A DNA stretch of 64,000 nt from Platanthera guangdongensis (lineage: Eukaryota > Streptophyta > Magnoliopsida > Asparagales > Orchidaceae). This document shows positions 54,231 through 63,865 of the stretch, piece by piece (the first letter of the stretch is position 1; every line of letters begins with the position of its first letter). The stretch is from positions 109,259,530-109,323,529 of the forward strand of contig CM077160.1 in NCBI GenBank assembly GCA_039583875.1, given 5' to 3'. A program made the translations under genes and the position numbers. The notes below the pieces were generated by a model. The model searched no databases. It had not been told where the DNA came from and saw nothing but the letters and a program-made list of their open reading frames with translations.

Positions 54231-55362
54231 GAGAGACAGGCAGTACCTGTGTGGGAGACGGAGGCGACGGAAGCCGAGGGGGGGTTGAGCAGCCCTGGAG
54301 ATGCTGGAGCTGAGACGGACGGTCTCGAGATCCGGAGGAGCGTCAGCAACGGCAGAAGCCGTCGGGCGAGGGGGGTAGCCGATCGAGCTGAAGGGTCGGC
54401 ACAGCCCTGGACATGTGCCGTTAAGAGGAAGTGCAAGGAAGACGAGCGAGGAGAGAGAGGGAGGGGAGGGAGGGTGGAAAGGAAAAGCCGAGGTAAAAGC
54501 AAAAAGATGGTCATCTTAAGGGGGATCCGCAAAAGGAGCACTTGGGCCGGCACGGCCGCCACGGCCACGGCCCCGTGAGCCCGACCGTCCCCCCGAGTAG
54601 AAGTGGGAGGAGAGGGTAAGAGCGGAGGGGCATGCTGAAGGAGAGCCGGTGGAGAAGGAGCTGGAGGATCTGGAGGAGGCGAGATGCGGAGAAGCATGGA
54701 GCAGACATCCGAAAAAGAGGGCGTAGTAGGAGCGGCCAGGACCTGAGCACGAAGGCTTTGAAGATGAGAAGGAAGTCGAGCCATAAGGATGACAATGCAA
54801 GCAGCTTCCTTCTGAGCCCGCTGAGCAGCAAGATCAGTGGTCGGTGGCTGGTGCTGGATCCAGGCTTCAGCAAGAGTTTTAGCCCGAGCAACAAAGGATG
54901 TCATATCTGAGGTGCCGCCAGCGTCGAGAGTGAAGAGATCAGTGAGGATGTCATAAAGATGCTGGAGGCTATCGCGGCCAGAATACAAGGAATGGAGCTC
55001 ATCCCACATAGCCTTGGCGGTGTCGTGGTACATAGCCATTTGATAGGGCTCACCATCCAAGGAGTTCAGAATCCAAGTTTGAACACGACCGTCATTACGA
55101 AGCCACTCATCCGGAGGTGGAGAAGGAGGTGCCTGAGTAAGGTGCGGGAGAAGGCCCTTAGCCTGGAGAACCCGGGCCGAACCGAATGGACCCAAGGAAT
55201 AAAGTTATTCTTGCCAGAAAGAGAAATGGTTGTGATCCGGAGCTCGTCACGGAGGTCGACAGAACAGGCCGGGCGGTCTGGAGGACAGGCCGGATGGTCA
55301 GGGGGCGGACTGGCCGCTGAGCTGGGAGAAGTACCAGAGGAAGTCATGAAGACAGGCCGCAA
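54231..55362 (-). pseudogene. Element C gag, frameshifted
   Basis: The ATG chosen is near 55347 in the frame that reads 'TSSGTSPSSAAS', 'LRITTISLSGKNNFIPWV', the copia gag start. A frameshift at about 55190 moves to the frame beginning GPFGSARVLQAKGLL; the gag core follows ('QTWILNSLDG', 'AMWDELHSLYSGRDSLQHLYDIL', 'LARLPSHLQSLRAQVLA'-type). Near 54545-54510 a C-X2-C (KCSFCGSP) in a third frame is the start of a zinc knuckle whose rest is not readable. At least two frameshifts are therefore present. Confidence 0.75.
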
Positions 55363-55369
55363 CCCTTAG

Positions 55370-55989
55370 ACGGGTAGAGAAGAAGGCCGCGGATAGAGGA
55401 ACAACCGGGCAGACGGAGACAGGCCGGGCGACCAGGAGACGGCAGAAGATCGCGACCAAGATGCAAGCGGAAAGGAGACAGCTCGCACGGTCAGGCAGAT
55501 CGTATGCGCCGGACTGAGACAGGGCGCGCCGGACTGAGACAGGTCGCGCCGGACTGAGGAAAGGCGCGTCGGACTGAGAAAAGTCGCGCGCCGAGGAGAG
55601 GAGAGCAGATCGCGACCAAGATGCAGGCGGGTAGGAGACAGCCCGCACGGTCAGGCAGATCGGAAGCAGCGGACAAAGAAGAGAGACCGCGTCGGATAGA
55701 AAGGAGGCCGCGACACGGAGAGAAAAGAGGCCGTGGCGGATAGAAAGAGGCCGCAGCTATCAGGAAGAAGGTGGTTCCACGGAGAGAGGCTATAAAAGCA
55801 GGAAGGGGGGGGAAGGTAGAAGGTGGATCCACGGAGAGGAAAGCAGAGCAGAGGGAAGCGGACTAAAGAAAACAGGCCGCCAGGAAGCGCGGCTAGAACC
55901 AAAACAGGCCGCAGAAACAAGCCGCGGGAGGAAGACCGCGAGAGTGTTTACACAGTGCGGTTAGACAGGGGCAAACCGCGAGGGTCGTA
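55370..55989 (-). other. Element C leader, GC-rich with short repeats
   Basis: About 620 bp between PBS and gag. Repeats include gcgccggactgagacaggtc (three to four units, 55505-55590), 'agatcgcgaccaagatgcagg' twice (about 55447 and 55610), and 'gcggatagaaagaggccgc' type units (55680-55760). Open frames crossing it are repeat-driven. An internal leader role for packaging or translation is possible but not shown. Confidence 0.65.
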
Positions 55990-56006
55990 ACCTCGCTTTG
56001 ATACCA
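55990..56006 (-). other. Element C primer-binding site
   Basis: On the element strand, directly after the 5' LTR, the sequence reads TGGTATCAAAGCGAGG, complementary to the 3' end of initiator tRNA-Met with one change from the usual TGGTATCAGAGC. Confidence 0.8.
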
Positions 56007-56181
56007 TGTAGAGATGGCCTGAAACTTGTGTATATTGATTGAGTATGTAAATACAAAGAGAGTATACAAATATATAGGAGAGAAAGAGAGGAAACAAATC
56101 CTATACAAGATGTGAGACTAAAGAGGAGAGAACAAGAAAAAGGGCCCAAAACATGGGCCTAATACATAGGCTATTCTAACA
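56007..56181 (-). repeat. Element C 5' LTR (175 bp)
   Basis: Same ends as the 3' LTR. The three differences I see are ataag/atagg, gtgggac/gtgagac and catgggc/cataggc. The promoter must lie within this short LTR; tacaaatatata (about 56070) may act as a TATA-like element in either direction. Confidence 0.9.
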
Positions 56182-56289
56182 AAAATAAAAACCCTCTATA
56201 AAAGATTGATCTTATCAGAGATCTTTTGGTTCAGGTGTTAGCCTGTAGGAAAACAACCAACCAAATAAGGTGTGGTATTTTTAACCAAC

Positions 56290-56306
56290 CTCCCTCTGAT
56301 ACCAAT
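56290..56306 (-). other. B2 primer-binding site
   Basis: Directly after the 5' LTR on the element strand: ATTGGTATCAGAGGGAGG, matching the initiator tRNA-Met binding site TTGGTATCAGAGC for its first 11-12 bases. Confidence 0.85.
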
Positions 56307-57804
56307 TGAAAGTGGAGGATAAAATCTATCTTAACTCTAGAGGGGGGGGGGGGTGAATATAGTATATTAAAATAATTTTCAAGTTAAAAACTATTTGCAG
56401 TGGAAGACTTAATTTGAGTATAGGTGTAAGGTGCTTGCAGTAACTAAAAGAAAATGAATGCAAGAAATAAAACAACACAACACACAGCAAAACACAAAGA
56501 AGCAACCAGAGCACACAAGGAGCTATAGTGGTTCCCCAATCAATCTGGGTACATTCACTCTTCTACCACCCTAGGTAGGAATCCACTGCAGGATGAGTTG
56601 ATCAGGTGTCCTGGGCACCAATGAACTTTTGATAAGATACTCAAAAACCAAAACAAATTTTTTGATCAGCTGTCTTGCCACCATTGAGTTTTGACAAGGT
56701 CTCAGAAACCAACACAAACTTTTGAAGGGAGTTTGATAAACCCTTTACAACAGAGAGAGGGAGAGAAAGAGAGAGAGAGAGAGAGAGGTGAGATGATCTT
56801 CTCTGTCAACAATCAGAGAGAAGATAGTGGATGTTGTCAAAGCTCCCCCTGAGATCTTGAGTTGTTCAGGAAGTGAAGCTTTGCAATAGGGTGATAGGCC
56901 TTCAGAAGATTTGATCTCCAGCAAAAGATGATTCCAGCAGCAGCTGAAATGTGTGGTGTCTGAAGTCTTGAATGATAAGGCCTTTGAACACTTGAGTCAA
57001 AAGGGATCTAGAAATTTCTGTATGTTGATCTCCTTCAGTGGTGTGTGTTCTCAGAGAATTCTGTCTGTGTGTGTCTGTACTTTTTGTATGGAACTGTTGT
57101 TATATTTTTTGGAAGAAGCAGAATGAATAATCTTTTATTTCTTAGATCTGAATAGAATAATTCTCTGTCCAAGATAGCCGTTAGGCTGTCATAAATGACT
57201 TCCTTAAATGCACTTTATCTTCTAGAGGAAAGTCCAATATAACATTCATTTAAAATTCTCTTGAAACTTGCTCCAGATTAATTGAAACGGCTACAAGATC
57301 CTTGAAATAAATGCTGCGAATAATTTATAACTGTCTGAATTTGAATCTTGAAAAACGTCGATCTCTCCAGAAAAACGTCGACCTGAGCTCAACTATCGTT
57401 GAACTGAGCTCAGCGACTGGATTTAGACTGAAGCAGAAATCGTCGATCTGAGCTCAACTATCGTCGAACTGAGCTCAGAGATAGAGAAACAAACTATCGT
57501 CGAATGGAGTTCGACGACTCGCTGATGTGAGCTCAGAGATCGTCGAATGGAGCTCGACGATTCGTCGAAGTGAGCTCAGAGATCGTCGAATGGAGTTCGA
57601 CGATTCGTCGACCTGAGCTCGACGAAATGACTTAGTCTCCTGAACTGAAATATCTGGTCTTGAGGGTCTTGTGGACAGCTTTCAAACCTAAATACTAACC
57701 CTTACACTCAATCTAATTGACCTTTAGATCTATACAAGAAGGTCAAAACAAATTTCTTAAAAGACAGTGATTCTTGCCCAAATCAGTAATAGAGTGTTCC
57801 AACA
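56307..57804 (-). repeat. B2 5' LTR (1498 bp)
   Basis: Partner of 40766-42270. It has an expanded GA tract (about 56752-56788) compared with the 3' LTR, a run of 12 or so G near its low end, and the palindromic TCGTCGA motif zone at 57350-57630, with one stretch of about 28 bp absent relative to the 3' LTR. Confidence 0.9.
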
Positions 57805-57809
57805 AAGGC

Positions 57810-58615
57810 CCCGCTGGTAAAGCCTACATCGAGTGGAAAGACCATCCCACGTCAATCTCCAGATGAAGTGCTTTTGCCGCGGGTGGAGTATAAGGCTCTA
57901 AGCCTGGAGTCAACCGTGGAAGCCCGCATGCAAAAGTTGAGGCCAACACTGCAATCGACCTACCGCTGAATTGGTTAACCAAGTCCACCCTGTCGCCCCC
58001 TTCCCGCGGTTAACCTGTTCAATAACCCGAACCAGTTCCGAGCCAAAGAACTAGGCAAGCACAACCCCATTCCACATACCATGCTCATCCAGCAAATCGG
58101 CCACTCGGAGCCCCTCAAGCGCACCAGAATCCACAAATGCCAGCCAGCGAGCAAGCTCCACGCCTGTTAAAATCTGACAGATAGCGATCCACGCCGGCGA
58201 GTCGCTTTGGTAATGGGAACCATTTTAAAGCCTTTGACCGTATTTTACCCTAATGACCTCACCAAAAAGTGAGTTCCCGGCCTCACCAGGTCCCATGCCA
58301 ATCGAGCATGCAGAGGGCCTCCCACATGCGCAATGATCGCAGGCTAAGACCGCCCGCTTGCTCCGGCAAGCAGAGTGTCTCTCAACTAACTTAGTGTATT
58401 CCCCTACTCGAGGGGCTCTTCTGCCATAGGAACATTCTGGTGAACCGCTCCACCATGTCCAACACCGCCCGAGGAATAGCGCTGTGCGTAAGCGCATATG
58501 TCGGAGAAGCCAAGAAGGCATAACGAATAAGCGCCATCGGGTCCAAATATAAATACATGAGTCCAAAAGAAAAATAAACCAATTGCCATGGGCTAGGCAT
58601 AATTATAATACGTGG
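57810..58615 (-). pseudogene. LINE (L1-type) reverse transcriptase C-terminal remnant
   Basis: The minus strand reads 'ALIRYAFLASPTYALTHSAIPRAVLDMVERFTRMFLW', then 'SSRGIH', in frames matching the RT thumb/zf-RVT region of plant LINEs (…SIPTYVLTHTLVPRRVLDRIERMIRSFLW). Further down come 'NSLFGEVIRVKYG' and 'VADLLDEHGMWNGVVLA', with 'GWTWLTNSAVG' at about 57970. Frames shift and stops occur. B2 inserted into this element; its continuation lies just below 40760. Confidence 0.7.
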
Positions 58616-58703
58616 CTAAAACTGAAATAAAAGCATAACAATGAAATAAAAGAAAAACTCAACATAGTGAAAGATAGATTCGGCCCAGCCAATCATGCTC
58701 CTA

Positions 58704-59012
58704 TCAACGAAACTGGTTAATATTAGTATAATTTTGTAGATTTGTCTACAAGACCATCGATCCTTTTTAGTTATTCCAAGGTGCTTGCTAAGACAGCACA
58801 TACTTAATATTTCATGAAGAATTGCTATTATTTATGGGTTTATGCAATCTTCAAATAGGAATTCATCTTGGCTGCTGTGAGTCATCCCTTATCCTCTGTT
58901 GTGTTGAAGGGATATCTATATGATCCGTTTGATAGAATAAGGGACACGGTAGTAGACTAGCAGAAAAACTGGTTAATATTAATATGATTTTGTTGATTTG
59001 TCCACAATGATT
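58704..59012. repeat. Pair of about 47 bp direct repeats in the intron before the host exon
   Basis: aaactggttaatattagtat and the following ~27 bases (58704-58752) recur at 58966-59012 with about five changes. They lie 210 bp apart, upstream of the exon at 59089, in what would be intron sequence. Confidence 0.65.
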
Positions 59013-59088
59013 GGTCATAAATTAGTTGGTTCCATATTGAGTTTACCTTCCATTATTCTTCACTGTTAGCTGTACTTGTGTTGTACAG

Positions 59089-59617
59089 GTAATACTAGGC
59101 GCCTTCAACCTGAAAAGCCCATCACAAAGGTACAAGCAGCTGTTGCACTGTCCAGTGGTAGGATGGCTGAAGCAATGCGCTCTGAACTTTCACGACTTGA
59201 AACGGAAGAGCTGTCAAGATTATCGGAAATGGAGGAAATCAGGGTCGATTTGATTCAGAGAGGGGCAACAAAACACTTGGAGGAGAAACTACGTGAAGTG
59301 AAAAAACTCGCACATCAGGCTGAGAGATATCTTGAGGGCGCATTGTTTGACTTAGAGATTGAGAGAGTGGTTGAAGAGGAAAGATTTACTGATTTCATGA
59401 AGGAGAAAGCCGATTTAGAATGCCAGCGACAAATGCTGTTCAATTTCAAGAAGGGCGTTGACAAAATGTGCGAGAAGCTTGCCCGCGAGGAAGTGGTTTT
59501 TATGGATAAGAAGCGGAAGGTAACTACTATATTAAAAGATTTATGCGAAGAAAGAGATGCTGTCTCTGAAGCCAAGTCAGTGCTGGAAATTGAGAAGGAA
59601 GCCCTTCAGATACTTAG
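59089..59617 (+). CDS. Exon of a plant SLH-domain / coiled-coil protein (partial gene)
   Basis: A clean 529 bp exon. A pyrimidine-containing acceptor ...TTGTACAG precedes GTAATACTAG, and the donor is TTAG|GTGAGT at 59617/59618. The frame is open throughout, about 176 codons. It begins (G)NTRRLQPEKPITKVQAAVA followed by LSSGRMAEAM, the C-terminal half of an S-layer homology module as found in plant plastid-targeted SLH proteins. It then continues as a long charged, heptad-like coiled coil ('EEKLREVKKLAHQAERYLEG', 'ERDAVSEAKSVLEIEKEALQ'). Exon phases split a Gly codon at the start and an Arg codon at the end. The neighbouring exons are not seen: upstream lies the LINE/B2 complex, downstream other repeats. 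It may be a live gene with very large introns or a stranded fragment. Confidence 0.65.
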
Positions 59618-60957
59618 GTGAGTAAATTATAACTGTTTTCTGCTTTACCATATCTATAGGATTAATTGTTTTGATACGCAAGTGATGTTTCGGTTCTTTT
59701 TCTATGTATTCGATGAATTTTCTTTTAAGCATGTTTTGACTTATGTGATACTGTAATCTCCTTAATACAATAGCATGTCTAGTTTAAAGACTTTTGTTTG
59801 GCTGTCTCCCCTTTCCTAAGAAAACAACCAATAATAAATGGGGAGTAAAATTTCGGCAACAATTTTTTTTTCTGCTTTTTCATAATTTGCTTCACAAAAG
59901 CCGGTTTTAAAAAACCGATAGAAATTGCAGCCAAAAAAGCAAATTTAATCAAGTTCAGACTATAGTAATAGGAAAATCCTAAGCCTTGAAAGTTTTTAAC
60001 TACTTTTGTTGTAGGAAAAAGTGTTAGGAATTGGATGCTCCTATGATGTTTAGAGAGAATAAAAAGAGAACGAAAAATTGATGAATATAAAATACAAAGG
60101 TTTATGCGGTTTTTGATTTTCCTATTTCACATAGGCGCACTAGAGTTTAATATTTATTTTTTTGTGATGCATCATTATGTTGTGGATCCATGTTGGGGCG
60201 TGAGATACCATCGCCGCGCACAACCCCCGCAAGAAATGATTTCCACATTATTAGTCTTCATTTTTCGTCGTTTAATTTCGTACTGGGTTATTGTTGGATC
60301 TCATTTGTTGTTAAGACAAGTGAGGCGGCCATTTGGGGAAAATGTTTTGTGCTTTGCTTTTGTGCCCACCAGTTAGTTATGGGGGGGGGGGGGGACTTGG
60401 GTATGTGAACATCAACAAAGAATTAATCTAATTTCCCTTTCTCTCTCTCTCTCTTCTCTCTTTCTCTCCCTCTTTTTTCTATCGATTTCGCCTATCGTTC
60501 GTCTGCCTAGCCTCGATTAGCAAGCTGAACACTACCTGCTCGCCGAACCCCCTTCTTCCCTCCTCGCCGACTATCTTCCGACATCGAGATAGTTCTCGTG
60601 GGTTCAAGATGGGAAACTCCAACTTCCTCCACAATTTCTATGTCGGCCGACCACACACAAGATCTCAAACGGGGATCCCCATCAAATTGGCATCAGAGCT
60701 TCCAACTTCGTCCGTCGGCCCTCCGTCTTTCCCCACCGCCGACGACTGGCCCGTTTCGCCCTCTTCCACACCCATCTCAAACAAACCATGCCAGCGATGC
60801 GGGCCCTCTTTGTGTCTGCCTTAACACTCAATTCTCTTCCCGATCCTCTGTCCATACAATCGCGACCCACAGTACCCTCGCCCGCGGATACGCTGACCCA
60901 CATCATTGCTGGTATACTACCCTTTTAGGGTCTTATGTGATGTAGAAGTAATTAATG
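59618..60957. other. Intron-like and unassigned sequence
   Basis: 59618-60100 is AT-rich and intron-like. From 60180 to 60950 GC rises. There is a G run (60380-60393), a CT-rich stretch (60436-60480), and a 115-codon open frame (60598-60945) with a Ser/Pro/His-rich product I do not recognise. It has no splice or codon evidence, so no gene is called. No later SLH exon was found. Confidence 0.4.
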
Positions 60958-62325
60958 TGTTAGTCTCACTGCCAACGTAATATGAGCTTATGAGGCCGCA
61001 CATAATAACATACAAAAAATTGGATAAATGATCGTGACGACTCTACTTGTATTGGATATGAGTGAAGAGCTAAGCTTGAAAGGATTGAAGATTGGTCTAC
61101 GTCGACTAGAAGAAATCGACTTGATATCTAGCCGATATAGTATAGACTAGACTCTTCATCGATATAATGTATATCGAGTCGACTCTTCATTGATATAATC
61201 TGCGTCGACCAGAAGATATCGAATTGACCATCTGTCGATATAATGTATATCGACTAGACGGTTCTTCGATGTACTGATATCGACTTGATCCCGTGTCTAC
61301 TTGATCATCTGTCGATATAATGTATATGGACTAGACGGTTTGTCGATATGCTGATATCAGCTTGATCACGCGTCGACATGACCATCTGTCGATATAATGT
61401 ATATCAACTAGACGGTTCTTCGATATGCTTCTGTCGGCTGGAATGTTTGTCGACTAGACTTCAAGTCAATATAGTGATATCGACGTGACTGCCTGTTGAC
61501 TTGAACATTGTTGACATGACTAAGTGTCTGTTGACTTGAATGGTTGTCGACTTGACCGAGTATCTGTCGACTGGAATGTTTGTCAACTAGACTTCATGTC
61601 GATATATTGATATTGACTTGACCGTCTATCGACTGGGTGTCGACTAAATCTCAGTTCGACATAGTGTATGTCGACTAAATCTCAAGTCGACACAGTGTAT
61701 GTCAACTTGATCTTAAGTCAACACAGTATGTTTTATTCTTCTCTCTCAAACCTGAACCCGGTTTACACAATATTAGATTTAGTGCATTTGGACCAGAACT
61801 CGGTTCACTGATATTATATATATAGATATTAATATCAGGTTTTAGGGTTATCTGTTCCTCCAATCCCTTTCTGAAAAGTTCAGAACAGCGATCGCGAGAG
61901 CGGCAGACTACGATTTCCTTCTGGCGAACTGAAACTTGAGTGTCGATCCTCTTCTGGTAGGGATCTAGCAATCTGTGGAGACGAAGAAGATCATTCACCA
62001 ACCTATTATCGTTCGACGAGAGCAAGACATTTTTTGGTGTTAGTGTGGATTCTCGTATAGACACAGATCTGTTTCCGTGTTCTCATTGACTCAATTGAAG
62101 AAGACCTTCGACCTCAGCTCTTGAATTAGACTGAGATCATGCCAATCTTGGATTTCGATTTCGAGAGGGGGATTTGCCGTTCCTGCATCCCGAATCGAGT
62201 CGGCAATCTCGATTCCGCACAGATACTTTTATTTCTTGAATCAATGGTTTTTGCAAGATTTGCTTCACTTAAGGTTTTCTTGAAGTCCTTTGTCTGTGCA
62301 TCTGATGTGCATAAAAAACCCAACA
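60958..62325 (+). repeat. Probable 5' LTR of a copia element (about 1.37 kb)
   Basis: It starts TGTTAGTCTCACTGCCAACG, ends AAACCCAACA, and is followed by GTGATATGAGAGAGG, which can be read as a degraded tRNA-Met primer site (GTGGTATCAGAGC). A TATA-like tatattatatatatag lies at about 61792-61810. Copia gag follows on the same strand at 63195. The 3' partner is outside the window, so the limits and duplication are unconfirmed. Confidence 0.45.
61090..61725. repeat. GTCGAC/ATCGAC-rich minisatellite, about 77 bp unit in its core
   Basis: Three clear units start ccatctgtcgatataatgta (about 61229, 61305 and 61381) and include 'gactagacggtt(c/t)(t/g)tcgat' and 'gatatcgacttgat'. On both sides shorter variants with cgacttga, gtcgactaga and tcgatat continue for about 640 bp in total. 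Many sub-units are palindromic (tcgatata, gtcgac). Confidence 0.8.
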
Positions 62326-63194
62326 GTGATATGAGAGAGGTTTTGCGATTACCGTTTTTTAGAAATTCCTCCTTCGCAGTAACCTTCATTCACTGTACAG
62401 TTTGTGAAACTAAAGCACAAAAATGCGAGCTTGTCTAGTGTATATGAAGAGACGATTTTTGCTTAAATTCAATGCATGTGAATCCAAAGATTTAGAACCG
62501 TTCTAAATGTTCAAATTTATTTCTTGAACATCAATTGTTGATGACTTTCTTTATGTGAATCTGTGATGTATCTGGAATGTGCATGTTGTAATCTTTTCAT
62601 GATTATATCTAAATATGTGCAATAATTAAGTGTTAATCATGATTAATTGTTTATCATCAATCACAAAAATCCCTTAAAATTTATATTACATATACATGTC
62701 TTTTGATGAATTATCCTCTTCCTGCCTCGATCGATGAAGTGCGGGCTTGCTAAAGCAAGGTGCGTCAATCTATCTTGTTAAGAGTGCATGTGGATAATTG
62801 TGATATCCCGTTGTCGACATCGAGTCTAACTTAACTAGGTGACTTCAACAGTTGAGTGTTTAGAGGCATAAGGTCGACATACACCATAAGATGGATGTGG
62901 ATATAATTATTCACCAGTCATACAAGAATTGCATGGTAATGCACTTGATAAAAGTTACCTACCTAAATAACCACATTATGAGTGATCGACCAAAACTGAC
63001 TTATGATGAGGTGTAATATGGATTTTGTCTATTAGAGAGTAGCTCGCTTAAACTCTCTAAATTGATATTAAGGATTATCAATTTGAAGAAAATAGTGAGA
63101 GTATTTAATAAAGTTCTTACTAAATAAAATATATTTTGAAATATAGTATTAAAATATTTTGCATAATTTTTTTGTAGAATTCTATGAAAAGTAA
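62326..63194 (+). other. Putative leader between LTR and gag; no gene seen
   Basis: AT-rich, stops in all frames. Short reading frames near 62140-62440 lie in the LTR end and have no recognised domain. Confidence 0.4.
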
Positions 63195-63835
63195 CTCACA
63201 TTTCATCATTTCCCGAGAGCTATACTTGAGAAGGATAAGCTCAATGGGACAAACTTCTCGACTAGCATAGGAAGTTGAGCATTGTCCTCAAACAAGAGCG
63301 TAAGCTCTGTCTTAGAGAAAGATCCCCCCGAGGAGTCACTCGAATCTGTCTCTCGTGCATATAAAGATGCTTATAAGAAGTGTCAAGACGGTTTCTTAGA
63401 TGTTGAATGTCTCATGCCTACCACCATGGCCTCTGAGCTTCAGAAGCTACTTGAGATCATATGTAATTATGAGATAATCGAGCATCTCAAGAAAATATTT
63501 TAGGCGCAGGCTCGGAAAGAAATGTTCGATATTTCTAAGGCATTGTTTCAGTGTAAGATGAGAGCTTGCGACCTAATAGGAACTTATGCACTTAAGATGA
63601 TTGAGCATATTGAGAACCTTGAAAGATTGATTTTTCCCTCAGGCAAGAGTTGATCACTAAATTAATATGCAATCGTTGCGGATAGTTATGAGCAGTTTGT
63701 CTTAAATTACAATATGAATGAAATTGATAAAGCACTGCCTGAGCTCATAGGCATGTTACTAACTGCCAAAAATAATATGAAGAAGGTTAAGCCTACTAGC
63801 CCCATATGATGGTGCATACATGTAAGGACAAGGCT
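63195..63835 (+). pseudogene. Copia gag fragment
   Basis: Plus-strand frames read 'LEKDKLNGTNFS' (gag start motif), 'VLEKDPPEESLESVSRAYKDAYKK', 'DVECLMPTTMASELQKLLE', 'ARKEMFDISKALFQCKMR', 'YALKMIEHIENLERL' and 'NYNMNEIDKALPELIGMLLTAK', all standard blocks of a common plant copia gag. At least three frame changes or stops are present (for example TAG at 63501-63503). It is interrupted at about 63866. Confidence 0.7.
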
Positions 63836-63865
63836 AAGGGATCCAGAAGACTAAGGTAAGACTAA

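Larger units (their letters stand above)
50956..56186 (-). mobile_element. Copia element C, young, inside B2, duplication AAAAT
   Basis: C is 50961-56181, flanked by AAAAT at 50956-50960 and 56182-56186. Two 175 bp LTRs differ at three positions by my reading (all A/G). PBS, long GC-rich leader, gag, protease, integrase, RT, RNase H and PPT are all in place on the minus strand. GC content is much higher than B2 around it. A few frameshifts in gag and between integrase and RT make it non-functional as read, unless they are sequencing errors. It is the youngest datable insertion in the window. Confidence 0.9.
40761..57809 (-). mobile_element. Sirevirus-like copia element B2, both LTRs present, duplication AAGGC
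   Basis: B2 is 40766-57804 with LTRs 40766-42270 (3') and 56307-57804 (5'); AAGGC flanks it at 40761-40765 and 57805-57809. On the minus strand the order is PBS, gag, protease, integrase, RT, RNase H, a spacer, a long extra ORF, PPT. The 5.2 kb copia element C (50961-56181) sits in the leader, about 40 bp upstream of the gag ATG. Without C the element is about 11.8 kb. Several nonsense mutations and frameshifts make it defective. Extra ORF, large LTRs and gene order match the Sirevirus genus. Confidence 0.9.

Noticed and set aside
54047..54578. Plus-strand open frames opposite copia C gag and protease
   Set aside because: They are antisense shadows of GC-rich pol/gag coding sequence; the minus strand carries recognisable domains.
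60598..60945. 115-codon Ser/Pro/His-rich frame near a CT-rich stretch, possible first exon
   Set aside because: No domain, no splice sites that connect it to anything, and another frame is open beside it. Left unassigned.
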